The notes below the pieces were generated by a model. That model worked only from the letters and a program-made list of their open reading frames with translations. It had not been told where the DNA came from and did no database searches. The position numbers and the translations under genes are program-made. Shown here piece by piece: positions 24,740 through 34,075 of a DNA stretch of 64,000 nucleotides. The DNA lies in NCBI RefSeq assembly GCF_009720675.1, contig NZ_WNJO01000007.1:118431-182430 (forward strand), read 5' to 3'. Position 1 is the first letter of the stretch, and each line of letters opens with the position of its first letter. Source of the stretch: Secundilactobacillus folii (GTDB lineage Bacteria > Bacillota > Bacilli > Lactobacillales > Lactobacillaceae).

Positions 24740-25108
24740 GGGGATGTTAAGGATTCGACAGGTATAGGTTGAGCCTGAACTGCGTTTCGTAGTGAGGATC
24801 TACGTAAAAAGTCTCACCTAATTTTTAACTGCAAATAACAGTTCAAAATCTCTTGCATTAGCTGCCTAATAAGCGCTAAGTAAGGATCCGCCAGATCTCG
24901 CCCATGGATCTGATACGGGTCTTAAATGAAGTGGGCTCACGTTGTTAGCTCCCATCTGAAGCTGGCAAAAGAGATCAATCAGGTTAGCTGATCATGTTTG
25001 GCCCTGACAGGCGGCGAATTGGTCAGTGAAATTTAAATTGTCTGAATATGAACGTAGAGGTTCGGGTGGCGATATGCTTGGACGCGGGTTCGACTCCCGC
25101 CATCTCCA
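24740..25108 (+). ncRNA. ssrA: tmRNA
   Basis: The 5' end GGGGATGTTAAGGATTCGAC and the 3' end GGGTTCGACTCCCGCCATCTCCA fold together as the tRNA-like domain (GGGGATG with CATCTCC, discriminator A). The tag frame begins with resume codon GCA at 24831 and reads ANNSSKSLALAA followed by two stops at 24867-24872. It rescues stalled ribosomes and marks proteins for proteolysis. The gene is intact although an integrase remnant lies directly at its 3' end. Confidence 0.97.
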
Positions 25109-25144
25109 TTATAGAATTTCAGCAAGTGCTATAAAGCCTTGCAA

Positions 25145-25181
25145 AGCCTGATAGAATGGCATTTCTGTCAGGCCTTTATTT
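25145..25181 (+). terminator. tmRNA terminator
   Basis: GCCTGATAGAA pairs with TTCTGTCAGGC (one G-U) and is followed by TTTATTTT. Confidence 0.8.
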
Positions 25182-25219
25182 TGCTCTAAAACCATGAATG
25201 GCATTCAATTTTGAGTAAT

Positions 25220-26389
25220 TTACTGCTTAGCATTGATATATTGTGAGAACTTAGAAGCTGTTTCCTTACGAGCGTATTTAGAAACGTGCGTGTAAATATC
25301 CATCGTAGTTTTAACATCGGTGTGGCCTAACCGATCTTGTACTTCTTTGATTGTTGCGCCAGCTTCAAAGAGCAATGAAGCATGGGTGTGGCGTAGGCCG
25401 TGAACTGTGATGTATTTCAGATTATATTTGTCAATGATGTGGGTCAGCCACTTGCGTATCTTAGATGGCTGCAAGAACGTATTCTTACTATTGGAAAAAA
25501 TAAGCTGTTCATCATTAGCTTTAACGTTGTAGCCTAGCATTAATAGATACTCTCGTTGATACAGTTGCCATTTACGCAGTATTTTGCACGTTTTAGCGTC
25601 AATATCCAACAGACAAACACTAATTAACTGTCTTAGGGAAGTGAACGTACAGGCGGGAATTTTTGCCCCGTGTGAGTGCTTTATTAATGTTTAATGTACG
25701 CTTAGTAAAATTAACATCTTTCCACGTTAGAGCTAATGCTTCACCCTTGCGAATACCAGTAAAGGCGAGTAATCTAAATAACGTATTAGTTTGATGATTA
25801 CCGTTTTGACGGTCTTCATCTGCTAAACAGGCTAAAAAACGTTTCAATTCATTCTTATCATAGAAATTGAACCAATTATCTTGGTTGACGGTTTGCTTGA
25901 TTGCAGGACGGACGACAAATTTAGTTGGGTCTTTTTCGATTATATCCAGCTTGATAGCATACTGAAAGACTGCACCAGCATAGTTCAGGATCGTTTTATA
26001 CTTGGTCATATCCTTAGCCCAGTCATTAACAACTGATTGGGTATAAGGAATAGTGATCTTATCTATACGGCGTTTGCCGAAAGCGGGCAGGATATGGTTT
26101 TTAAAGTAGCCCATAGTTTTAACCAACGTACTTTCACGTACCGTATTAACGTATTCAGTTAGCCAGCCGTCATAAGCCTGTTGATAGGTCATGTGTTTCG
26201 GATGCTGGAATCCTTTTTGATCGAAGCTCACTTGAGCCGATTCATGGCTAGTTGGGCTTCTTTTTTGTGCTTAAAGCCACGGCGAGTAGTCTTAACGCTT
26301 TTACCGGTAGCTGGATCAATACCTAAATAGGCTTGAAATGACCAGCGTTCATTACCATGCCGATCTTCATACTTTTTAAATGTTGCCAT
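25220..26389 (-). pseudogene. Tyrosine-family site-specific integrase, broken by two frameshifts
   Basis: Three consecutive leftward pieces make one phage/island integrase. Piece 1 (26389-26228) is the arm-binding domain, ending HKKEAQLAMNRLK at a premature TGA. Piece 2 (about 26231-25620) holds the core-binding domain and the first catalytic Arg (FTGIRKGEALAL). Piece 3 (about 25609-25220) holds HGLRHTHASL, LGHTD and the nucleophile Tyr in TTMDIYTHV. One missing base near 26232 and one extra T near 25621-25623 restore about 388 residues. All catalytic residues survive, so decay is recent. It faces the ssrA 3' end, its likely attachment site. Confidence 0.88.
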
Positions 26390-26450
26390 GATATACATTC
26401 CCTTTCGTACCAGTGGCGGTAGGTATGTAGGGGAGAATTAATGGTAGAAC

Positions 26451-26490
26451 AAAAAAGGCTAGCCAACGCATTACTGCATTGACCAGCCTC
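26451..26490 (-). terminator. Terminator or attenuator in the integrase leader
   Basis: On the minus strand AGGCTGGTCAATGCA pairs with TGCGTTGGCTAGCCT (G-U pairs included) and is followed by six Ts. It lies between the integrase promoter and its start codon. Confidence 0.7.
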
Positions 26491-26551
26491 TCTGATAACT
26501 AACGTTCGGCAGTACCTTGGTTAGCAAACGGTCGAACCGTCTTTTCCTTGA
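26451..26551 (-). ncRNA. Candidate short leader RNA ahead of the integrase
   Basis: The region between a good promoter (26557-26585, minus) and the terminator above has no convincing ORF and includes a long-range GTTCG/CGAAC pairing. It may be an attenuated leader controlling the integrase or a small RNA of the former element. Expression is unknown. Confidence 0.35.
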
Positions 26552-26556
26552 GTCTT

Positions 26557-26585
26557 ATATTACTAGTTACAGTCAATGTAGTCAA
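26557..26585 (-). promoter_or_regulatory. Integrase-region promoter
   Basis: On the minus strand TTGACT (26585-26580) and TAATAT (26562-26557) are spaced by 17 bases. Confidence 0.6.
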
Positions 26586-26826
26586 TAAGGACGCTTAATA
26601 TTTTGATAAAAGTGGTGATATTAACATTGTCAGCATACCATTCACTATGACGGTTAAAACGCTTGATTAGGCGATTGCCTTGCCGGTTCTATAATATCTG
26701 TTGTTGGTAAGTTTTCCTTGCTTACTGACGACAGATATTTTTATTATGTATTAATTGGACGCAAAAGGAGCGTAGCCTTCTTTTGCCCTCCACAACCACA
26801 TTTCAGGAAAGTTGGTGCTACGCCCT

Positions 26827-28091
26827 ATGTCTAATATTATACGAACTTTGTTAGGAATTGAAGACCCACATATAAAGAAATTGAAAATAATGAACCCGGT
26901 CGTGGTTAAAGGTCCGCTCGAAATCACTGGTGACTTAGATTATCAGCCGAAAAAGTGTGAACATTGTGGCCGTAAAAACAAAAAGAGTGTCATTAAGTAT
27001 GGTTGGCGTGATACGAAGGTTATTATGCCACCATGTATGGAGCGAAGGGGCGACTTTACCTTGAGCCGGCATAACTTTTACTGCAAGAAATGTGGTCATA
27101 CCTTCCTTGCGCAAACGCCGTTTGTGCAGAAAAGCCATACGATTTCGATGAAGTCTCGCTTATTGTGTTTAGATAAGCTGACCGAGACCGTATCGATGAA
27201 ACATATTGCCAGTGAGCTGGGAATCTCATCAACCTCTGTGATGCGTTGTTTACGTAGTTATGCTAAAGATATCAAACCGCATTTGAATTATTTGCCAGCC
27301 GCTATCTGCATGGATGAAATCAAGACCACTAAAAGTAGTAAAGGCAAAATGAGTTTCGTTTTTATGGACGCCATGACTCATGAATTGATTGATATCTTAG
27401 ATTCAAGAACCCTTCACAGTTTAGAACGATACTTTTGTCGCTACACCAAAGCTGCCCGCGAGGCCGTCCGAGTCATCGTGACCGACATGAATTACACGTA
27501 TCCTAAATTAGCTCAGTGGGTTTTCCCCAACGCTATTGTGGTGATGGATCGATTCCATGTGGTCAATAGTGCGGTAGTCGGCTTCAATCAAACCAGAATT
27601 CGCATCATGAAAGATTATGCGCCCTCCAACCCCAAATATAAAGCACTCAAACGCTACTGGCAGCTCCTACTAAAGCCTAATGGCCACCTAAATTATAAGC
27701 TCTGGCAACACCATACCTATTTACCAGGGAATCGTACTGAAAACATGCTGGTCGATGAACTGCTTAGTTTCAGTCCAGAACTTGATTCAGCCTACCGAGT
27801 TTTACAAAGTATTATGACCGCTATCGCCACCAAAGATCTAGAATTATTTGATAGTACAATTAATGATGCCTTTGACTACTCAGAAGAAATGGAACGTCAC
27901 TTAAAGACTCTGAGAATTAATCAAAACTCAATCAACAATGCCCTAAGTACCCTTATTCCAATGGACCGCTAGAAGGTTCAAACAACAAAACTAAAACGCT
28001 GATTAAAGTTGTCTATGGCTTCAGAAGCTTCTACAATTTGCGTTTAAGATTACATCTCATACAAAAAAGCAGCCAACTGCGCACCAGTTAG
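26827..28091 (+). pseudogene. ISL3-family transposase, C-terminal frameshift
   Basis: The protein starts MSNIIRTLLGIEDPHIKKL. It has a zinc-finger region (CEHCGRKN and FYCKKCGHTF), a helix-turn-helix (MKHIASELGISSTSVMRCL) and the first two DDE aspartates (AICMDEIKT and VIVTDMNYTYPKL). The frame shifts near 27950 after NALSTL and stops at 27970. The expected end YSNGPLEGSNNKTKTLIK, holding the catalytic glutamate, and YGFRSFYNFRLRLHL lie in the neighbouring frame up to 28091. One base is missing. The protein should be inactive. Confidence 0.88.
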
Positions 28092-28100
28092 CTGCTTAAA
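28062..28100 (-). terminator. Terminator facing the HAD gene
   Basis: AGCAGCCAACTG (28068-28079) pairs with CAGTTAGCTGCT (28085-28096). A run of six Ts follows on the minus strand. It lies inside the right end of the insertion sequence and stops leftward transcription from the HAD gene. Confidence 0.75.
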
Positions 28101-28157
28101 AAGAAACTCACCAACAATAGTTGCCAAAGAACCGATTTTTGAATGTTTTGCAATCGA

Positions 28158-28931
28158 TTAAATCAGTTTAAAATGCTTTAAACCATTTACAATGCCATGA
28201 TTGGTGTTAGCGGTTGTCACGTATTCCGCCGCCTCTTGAACGTGCTTTAGACCGTTTCCCATTGCAATCGCATGGTCAACCACGTCAAACATTGGTAGGT
28301 CGTTGTTGCCGTCACCAAAGGCATAGGTGGGTAGACCCTTAAACTGCGGTTGGGCTAGTAGTTTTTCAATGCCTGCTTTTTTAGACACACCGGGAGCTAC
28401 AACGTCGATGCTATAGGGGGTTTGCCTGAAAAAGGTCAATTTGTCTTTGAAGTTCTCGGTATAAGCTTTGTCGTTTTCTTCGGTCGTGATGACTAGCATC
28501 ATGTAGACCGGGTAGAGCTGCCAGAAAGTTGGATCAATGATTGGAATTGGCGAATTAATGTAGTGGTAAGTTTTTTTCACGTTGGTGGAGACGCGATTAA
28601 CACGAGCCGTTTCGTTATTCATTGCGGTATAAGCATCGTTTCGATCATGAACTTGCAGCGTCAATCGGTTGATGACATCCTTTGGAATTTGCGCGATTGA
28701 AATTGGTTTGCCATTTAAGACGATGTAGGAACCATTGCCTGAAACGAGCGTGTTAATCTGAGTTTGTTGAATAACAGGTTGAATTTCAAAGATATTACGG
28801 CCCGTTGAGATAACGGGTACGATACCCCTTGATTTAAGTTGCGTCACGGCGTCGATAACTTCCGGATCCAACTGGGTCTTAGCGTTTAATAACGTGCCAT
28901 CTAAATCGAAAAAAACGATTGCTTTTGTCAT
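28158..28931 (-). CDS. Cof-type HAD family sugar phosphatase
   Basis: The 257-residue protein starts with the HAD nucleophile motif FFDLDGTLL. Motif II is ISTGR, the conserved lysine is in KKAGIEKLL, and the metal-binding motif is FGDGNNDLPMF, followed by the AMGNG segment typical of Cof-type IIB members. Such enzymes dephosphorylate sugar phosphates, flavin nucleotides or similar small molecules; the substrate cannot be told from sequence. It stands alone, its 3' end about 20 bases from the insertion sequence. Confidence 0.92.
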   Translation of the reverse strand: MTKAIVFFDLDGTLLNAKTQLDPEVIDAVTQLKSRGIVPVISTGRNIFEIQPVIQQTQINTLVSGNGSYIVLNGKPISIAQIPKDVINRLTLQVHDRNDAYTAMNNETARVNRVSTNVKKTYHYINSPIPIIDPTFWQLYPVYMMLVITTEENDKAYTENFKDKLTFFRQTPYSIDVVAPGVSKKAGIEKLLAQPQFKGLPTYAFGDGNNDLPMFDVVDHAIAMGNGLKHVQEAAEYVTTANTNHGIVNGLKHFKLI

Positions 28932-29186
28932 GCCTAAAACACCTTTCTTGTTTGCTTAACTAAGACGATTGTATCACAATTCTGGGGCTTGATTTGTCAA
29001 GACAGACAAGGCGAGTTCGAGTATAATAGGGAAGGGAAGTTGTGTATAAGTAAAGTTGTCTATCTAAAAGCTCTTTTTATAAGAATTTGGAATCGGTTCA
29101 AAAATTATAATGCCGGGTACGATGGCTATTAACTGAGCCTATTAAAATTAATCATAATTTATCCATGAATAGCGGGGAATTCAAAT

Positions 29187-29927
29187 ATGAAAATATTAAT
29201 GATTGAGGATAACAAATCCGTTTCAGAAATGATGCAAATGTTTTTTAAAAAGGAGAACTGGGAGGCACATTTTGCCTACGATGGTAATCAAGCCGTGCAG
29301 ATGTTTAATGAGTCGCCAGCCGATTGGGATATGATCACGCTCGATTTGAATCTACCCGGCATGGACGGGATGCAAGTCAGTGCAGAGATTCGTAAAACTT
29401 CACCAACAGTACCAATCATTATGCTGACCGCGAGGGATTCAGAAAGCGACCAGGTGCTGGGCTTAGAAATGGGTGCCGATGATTACGTTACCAAACCTTT
29501 TAGTCCAATTACGTTAATTGCAAGGATCAAGGCTTTAGACCGGCGTGCTAAGTTAGGCGGTAAAGTGACCGAACACCAAACGCCGGTCAAACCAGTGGTC
29601 AAAGAAGCTGATAAGTTTGATATTGATACCGGCAATTTCCAATTAAATAGTCGCACTCGTGAAGCTTATTTGAACGGCAAACAAATCAGTGATCTCACCC
29701 CTAAGGAATTTGATCTACTGAAGACGTTAGCTCAAAAGCCGCGGCAGGTATTCTCCCGCGAACAGTTATTGCAGTTGGTCTGGGACTATGAATATTACGG
29801 TGATGAACGAACCGTTGATGCGCACATTAAAAAACTTCGTCAAAAAATTGAAAAGGTCGGTCCGCAGGTTATCCAAACCGTTTGGGGCGTTGGCTACAAG
29901 TTTGACGATACTGGAGCTGGGAAATAA
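29187..29927 (+). CDS. OmpR-family response regulator
   Basis: The receiver domain (residues 1-120) has the acidic pair ED, phospho-acceptor Asp53 in TLDLNLPGMDG, and the conserved Lys in VTKPFSP. A winged-helix DNA-binding domain (about 150-240) follows, with LTPKEFDLL, FSREQLL and TVWGVGYKF. It shares its last base with the start of the histidine kinase, so the two form one unit. The regulon is unknown. A TATAAT lies at 29022-29027. Confidence 0.93.
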   Translation: MKILMIEDNKSVSEMMQMFFKKENWEAHFAYDGNQAVQMFNESPADWDMITLDLNLPGMDGMQVSAEIRKTSPTVPIIMLTARDSESDQVLGLEMGADDYVTKPFSPITLIARIKALDRRAKLGGKVTEHQTPVKPVVKEADKFDIDTGNFQLNSRTREAYLNGKQISDLTPKEFDLLKTLAQKPRQVFSREQLLQLVWDYEYYGDERTVDAHIKKLRQKIEKVGPQVIQTVWGVGYKFDDTGAGK

Positions 29928-31381
29928 TGAGACTCGTTTACCAACAACTATTAGCGTTTCTTGCTGTGATCGCTTCAGCTTTATTGCTTTTAGGGCTGTC
30001 GTTTAGCAGCATGACCAAGGAGTACGTCTATCAAAATACCTGGACGAGTCTGGAAAAATATGCTAACAGCTTGGTAGAACAGTCAGTTCGGGTGTCTTCA
30101 AGCAACCCGGAAAGAGTGAGCTTCGATTCTGAATCACTCTTGAATAGTGAAGCTTTACTGCACAATCAGTCGGTGCATTTTACGGTCTATAACCGTGATA
30201 ACACGGCTATTTTTCCTGACAACGTGTATATCTCTAAAATTCCAGCTAATGATTGGAAAAAGTTACAGCAGGGCAAAATAGTGCAAAACGTTTCCGACCG
30301 GCAACTCAAAACCACTAGCGGGCAAACAGAGCCAGCGATGACGGATGTTTTGAAGCCGTACTTCTACACGGACAAAGCCAATCGAAAACACTTAGTTGCC
30401 GTAGTCAAAGTGGGCGCGTTTGTTTCCAATATCAATTCTAATATTTCTAAGATCAATGCAAATTTGACCAAGGCATTGCTGGTGGCAAGCTTTGTGGCAC
30501 TATTATTAGCCCTGTTTATTTCTAGATACCTTACACTGCGTATCAATCGACTCAGGAAGGCAACCAATCAAATTGCTAGCGGTAACTACCAGGTTAAGCT
30601 ACCCAGCAAAAATCGAGACGAGATCGATGACCTGGCCAATGATTTTAACAATATGGCGCGCTCGTTACAGGAATCAAAGGAAGAAATTCAGCGTCAAGAA
30701 GAACGGCGACGAGAATTTATGGCGGATGCTGCTCACGAAATGCGGACACCATTGACAACGATCAATGGTCTACTGGAAGGGTTAGCCTATGATGCAATTC
30801 CAGAGGAGAGCAAGGCTCAAAGCATTGATTTAATGCGGAATGAAACTAATAGGCTGATTCGGTTAGTTAATGAGAATTTGGACTACGAAAAAATTAGGAA
30901 CAACCAAATTAATTTGAATAAGCAGCATTTTAACGCGATTGATTCACTCAATCGGCTGGCTGAACAGCTGCATCAAAAAGCGGTTGCTAAGCACGATGAG
31001 TTAACGGTTCAAGGCCCCAGTGATTTAGACGTGTTTGCCGACTATGATCGGTTTGTCCAAATTATGTTTAACGTGACTCAAAACGCCATCCAGTTTACCG
31101 AAAACGGTCAGATTACGATACTGGCACAGCCCGGGTATCAAGAAACGATTTTTAAAATCTCTGATACGGGGATCGGCATGAATAAAGAACAACTATCAAA
31201 TATTTGGGAGCGATTCTATAAAGCTGATCCATCTCGTACAAATACGAAGTATGGTGAATCCGGACTCGGTTTAGCCATCGTCCATCAGCTGGTTTTGCTG
31301 CATCATGGGAAGGTTGAAGTGACGAGTAAACCGGGTCATGGGACAACCTTCACAATCATTTTTCCCGATGAGCCAAAGTAA
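29927..31381 (+). CDS. Sensor histidine kinase with HAMP domain
   Basis: The 484-residue kinase has two membrane segments (about 8-25 and 178-198) enclosing an extracytoplasmic sensor of about 150 residues, then HAMP (about 200-250). HisKA follows with the phospho-histidine near residue 270 in AAHEMRTPLT. The HATPase domain has the N box (FNVTQNAIQF), DTGIGM and GESGLGLAIV. No PAS domain is seen. It pairs with the upstream regulator and ends in a terminator. The signal is not evident from sequence. Confidence 0.93.
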   Translation: MRLVYQQLLAFLAVIASALLLLGLSFSSMTKEYVYQNTWTSLEKYANSLVEQSVRVSSSNPERVSFDSESLLNSEALLHNQSVHFTVYNRDNTAIFPDNVYISKIPANDWKKLQQGKIVQNVSDRQLKTTSGQTEPAMTDVLKPYFYTDKANRKHLVAVVKVGAFVSNINSNISKINANLTKALLVASFVALLLALFISRYLTLRINRLRKATNQIASGNYQVKLPSKNRDEIDDLANDFNNMARSLQESKEEIQRQEERRREFMADAAHEMRTPLTTINGLLEGLAYDAIPEESKAQSIDLMRNETNRLIRLVNENLDYEKIRNNQINLNKQHFNAIDSLNRLAEQLHQKAVAKHDELTVQGPSDLDVFADYDRFVQIMFNVTQNAIQFTENGQITILAQPGYQETIFKISDTGIGMNKEQLSNIWERFYKADPSRTNTKYGESGLGLAIVHQLVLLHHGKVEVTSKPGHGTTFTIIFPDEPK

Positions 31382-31413
31382 AAAAATGAATTCTTGCTAA
31401 GAAATTGTTTAAG

Positions 31414-31447
31414 AAAAGGGATTTTTGAAAAAAATCCTTTTTTTTTT
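31414..31447 (+). terminator. Terminator of the two-component system
   Basis: A stem of AAGGGATTTTT with AAAAATCCTT is followed by a long T run. Confidence 0.7.
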
Positions 31448-31483
31448 GACAATTATCTAGTAAACTAAAACAGATGAAAAATG

Positions 31484-31498
31484 ATTGAAGCGCTTTCA
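31484..31498 (+). promoter_or_regulatory. Probable catabolite-responsive element (cre)
   Basis: ATTGAAGCGCTTTCA matches the CcpA consensus WTGNAANCGNWWNCA with one mismatch and lies about 40 bases before the sugar porter start. Confidence 0.55.
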
Positions 31499-31538
31499 AG
31501 AAATTTTGGATTGTGAAAATTAGAACGGAGTGAATTTC

Positions 31539-32390
31539 ATGGCTGTGATTTTAGCGTTGATCCCCGCGGTTTGTTGGGGAAGTATTGGACTGATCAGTGG
31601 TAAACTTGGGGGTACCTCATACCAGCAAACACTTGGTATGACAGTTGGCGCGTTACTTTTTGGGATTTTTAGTGTTTTTTATTTTCACCCGCAGCTTTCT
31701 AGCCTAGTCTGGATCGTTGGGATTGCTTCCGGCCTGTTTTGGTCGGTTGGTCAATTCCAGCAATTTCAGTCAATGAAGGCGATTGGGATCTCTGTCACAG
31801 TGCCCGTTTCCACTGGTGCACAACTGGTATGTACGACACTAGCAGGTGTGTTTTTGTTTCATGAATGGACAACCACTAAAATGTTGGTTTTAGGTACCAC
31901 TGCGATGATTGTCCTGATTGCTGGTATCGTCTTCACTTCTTTGCGCGACCGCGCTGGGGTCTCAAGAACGAATTTCAATGCTTCTGCTGGGATCCGAGCC
32001 ATTATTTTTTCAACGATTGGCTACACTTTGTATACCGTTGTTGTTAACGCCTCTCAAGTCAACTCAAAAGCGGTTATTTTTCCGCAATCGATTGGGATGG
32101 TAATCGGTGCTTTGCTGTTTGCGGCACGGAATAAGCCGTTTGGTAAGCCGATGGTCAAAAACATTGCGACTGGATTAGTTTGGGGAATCGGGAACTTCTT
32201 CATGTTTATGTCGATTCCTGCTGTCGGTCTAGCAATCAGTTACTCATTAGCTCAAAGTGGGATCATCATTTCAACGTTTGGTAGTATTCTCTTACTTGGC
32301 GAACATAAGACGAGACGAGAGATGGTTTACATCACGATTGGCTCACTGTTGGTTATTGCAGGGAGTGTTATTCTCGGTCTTTTGAAATAA
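31539..32390 (+). CDS. GRP-family glucose/ribose porter (RbsU/GlcU type)
   Basis: The 283-residue protein has about ten membrane helices and the drug/metabolite-transporter fold of the glucose/ribose porter family (WGSIGLISGKLGG, TVPVSTGAQLVCTTLAGVFLFHEW, ISYSLAQSGIIISTFGSILLLGEHKT). These import a sugar by proton symport. ATG 31539 follows GGAGTG; an in-frame GTG at 31530 overlaps that site. A cre-like site upstream suggests CcpA control. pgi follows 77 bases on, consistent with uptake of a hexose feeding glucose-6-phosphate. Confidence 0.88.
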   Translation: MAVILALIPAVCWGSIGLISGKLGGTSYQQTLGMTVGALLFGIFSVFYFHPQLSSLVWIVGIASGLFWSVGQFQQFQSMKAIGISVTVPVSTGAQLVCTTLAGVFLFHEWTTTKMLVLGTTAMIVLIAGIVFTSLRDRAGVSRTNFNASAGIRAIIFSTIGYTLYTVVVNASQVNSKAVIFPQSIGMVIGALLFAARNKPFGKPMVKNIATGLVWGIGNFFMFMSIPAVGLAISYSLAQSGIIISTFGSILLLGEHKTRREMVYITIGSLLVIAGSVILGLLK

Positions 32391-32393
32391 TGC

Positions 32394-32405
32394 TGGTATA
32401 GTCCA
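32394..32405 (+). promoter_or_regulatory. NagR/DasR-type operator upstream of pgi
   Basis: TGGTATAGTCCA is the exact reverse complement of the 12-base core of the downstream nagB operator (TGGACTATACCA). It lies about 24 bases upstream of the pgi -10 box (TATAAT, 32429-32434). Confidence 0.6.
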
Positions 32406-32428
32406 TTTATTTTTGGTCAAGATTCGGT

Positions 32429-32434
32429 TATAAT
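32429..32434 (+). promoter_or_regulatory. pgi promoter -10
   Basis: TATAAT lies 33 bases before the pgi start. The -35 region overlaps the operator-like site and has no strong match. Confidence 0.5.
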
Positions 32435-32467
32435 ATAGTTGATCTTAAAAAAAGTGAGGTAAATTTA

Positions 32468-33814
32468 ATGGCACACATTTCCTTTGACGCTTCAAAGCTT
32501 GATAAGTTTGTCCATGACAATGAATTAGGTGAGATGCAAGCGTTAGTGAACGCAGCAGATGAAGAATTAAGAACTGGGTCAGGCGCCGGCAGTGATTTCC
32601 GTGATTGGTTAACTTTGCCGAAGGATTACGACAAGGAAGAATTCGATCGAATCAAGGCGGCAGCTAAGCAGATTCAATCAGATTCTAAAGTATTGGTTGT
32701 CATTGGTATTGGCGGTTCATATCTGGGTGCTAAGATGGCGGTTGATTTTCTTCATGAGACCTTCTTCAATTACTTACCGGATGATCAGCGGGAATTCCCT
32801 CAAGTCTTCTTTGCGGGTAATTCCGTTAGCCCATCGTACGTGGCTGATCTCATTAAGTTGATCGGCGACCGTGACTTCTCAGTCAACGTGATTTCTAAGT
32901 CTGGAACAACCACTGAACCATCAATTGCCTTTCGAATTTTCAAGAATTTACTTGTTAAAAAGTATGGTGAAGATGGTGCTAAGAGCCGGATTTACGCAAC
33001 AACTGATAAGCAGCGCGGTGCGCTGAAACAGGAAGCTGACGCAGCCGGTTACGAAACCTTCGTGATTCCGGATGGCGTTGGTGGCCGATATTCCGTTCTG
33101 TCTGCAGTGGGGTTGTTACCAATTGCTGCTTCCGGGGCTGACATTGATCAATTAATGTCTGGTGCAGCTGATGCGATGGACGCTTACACTGACCCTGATT
33201 TGACTAAGAACGAAGCTTATCAGTACGCAGCTTACCGCAATATTTTATACCGGAAAGGCTTTACCACTGAACTTCTGGAAAACTACGAACCAAATCTGCA
33301 GTATTTTGCAGAATGGTGGAAACAACTAATGGGTGAATCAGAAGGGAAGGATCAAAAGGGCATTTATCCTTCTTCAGCAAACTTCTCAACTGACTTGCAC
33401 TCACTTGGACAGTACATCCAAGAAGGTTTACGAAATCTCATGGAAACGGTTATCTTTGTTGATAAGCCAAACCACGATATCGACATTCCTAAAGAAGCTG
33501 ACAATTTGGACGGCTTGAAGTATCTTGAAGGTCAGACCATGCACTTTGCTAACACAAAGGCCTTTCAAGGGGTGACGTTAGCCCACACGGATGGAAATGT
33601 TCCTAATATGAGTATTCACATTCCTGATCAGACTGCTTACACATTGGGTTATCTGATCTACTTCTTTGAAGTTGCAGTTGCCATTTCTGGTTATCTGAAT
33701 GGGATCAATCCATTTAACCAACCAGGTGTTGAGGCCTACAAGCAAAACATGTTTGCTCTACTAGGTAAGCCAGGCTACGAAGAATTAGGCGAGAAGTTAA
33801 ACAAACGCCTTTAA
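32468..33814 (+). CDS. pgi: Glucose-6-phosphate isomerase
   Basis: Pgi interconverts glucose-6-phosphate and fructose-6-phosphate. The 448-residue length is that of the Gram-positive form. The [11 protein letters not shown] and [16 protein letters not shown] phosphate-binding motifs, the [16 protein letters not shown] signature and the late [12 protein letters not shown] motif are intact. RBS GTGAGG precedes ATG 32468. The gene is monocistronic with its own promoter and terminator; the NagR-type site upstream suggests linkage to amino-sugar use. Confidence 0.97.
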   Translation: MAHISFDASKLDKFVHDNELGEMQALVNAADEELRTGSGAGSDFRDWLTLPKDYDKEEFDRIKAAAKQIQSDSKVLVVIGIGGSYLGAKMAVDFLHETFFNYLPDDQREFPQVFFAGNSVSPSYVADLIKLIGDRDFSVNVISKSGTTTEPSIAFRIFKNLLVKKYGEDGAKSRIYATTDKQRGALKQEADAAGYETFVIPDGVGGRYSVLSAVGLLPIAASGADIDQLMSGAADAMDAYTDPDLTKNEAYQYAAYRNILYRKGFTTELLENYEPNLQYFAEWWKQLMGESEGKDQKGIYPSSANFSTDLHSLGQYIQEGLRNLMETVIFVDKPNHDIDIPKEADNLDGLKYLEGQTMHFANTKAFQGVTLAHTDGNVPNMSIHIPDQTAYTLGYLIYFFEVAVAISGYLNGINPFNQPGVEAYKQNMFALLGKPGYEELGEKLNKRL

Positions 33815-33830
33815 TTTTTAAAAATATCAG

Positions 33831-33869
33831 CGTCGTGAAGTCTTCTTTAAGATGGCTCACGACGTTTTT
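33831..33869 (+). terminator. pgi terminator
   Basis: CGTCGTGA pairs with TCACGACG and is followed by five Ts; an inner AGTCTTC/AAGATGG region extends the stem imperfectly. Confidence 0.75.
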
Positions 33870-33946
33870 GTGTTGTCATAAGTATTTATACATTTTAGCG
33901 GATATGACGAATTAAATGGAATTTCGGTTAATCCTTTAGAAAAAAG

Positions 33947-33994
33947 AAAAACGTCATTGTTAGCTGTAAATGCAGCTGGCAATGACGTTTTTTT
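33947..33994. terminator. Terminator of tRNA-Gln
   Basis: A stem of about 19 bp (AAAACGTCATTG... with CAATGACGTTTT) has T runs on both strands and lies just past the leftward tRNA-Gln. Confidence 0.8.
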
Positions 33995-34002
33995 AAAATT
34001 GA

Positions 34003-34075
34003 TTGGGTATACTGGGCTCGAACCAGTAAATTACGGATTCAGAGTCCGCTGCCTTACCAATTTGGCGAATACCCA
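34003..34075 (-). tRNA. tRNA-Gln (anticodon CTG)
   Basis: On the minus strand the acceptor TGGGTAT pairs with ATACCCA, the T arm is ACTGG-TTCGAGC-CCAGT, and the anticodon loop is CTCTGAA, giving anticodon CTG for the CAG codon. This is the minor Gln isoacceptor rather than the usual TTG one. Confidence 0.9.

Larger units (their letters stand above)
26684..28135 (+). mobile_element. ISL3-family insertion sequence, defective
   Basis: Terminal inverted repeats beginning CGGTTCT at 26684 and ending AGAACCG at 28135 extend imperfectly for about 30 bases on each side, sharing GTTGGTAAGTTT-like inner sequence. The 1.45-kb length and single transposase fit ISL3. I find no 8-bp target duplication in the flanks, so the copy may have been rearranged after insertion. 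Confidence 0.8.

Noticed and set aside
27945..27975. Programmed frameshift in the ISL3 transposase
   Set aside because: ISL3 elements normally encode one uninterrupted transposase, and no slippery heptamer with a following structure is evident at the break.
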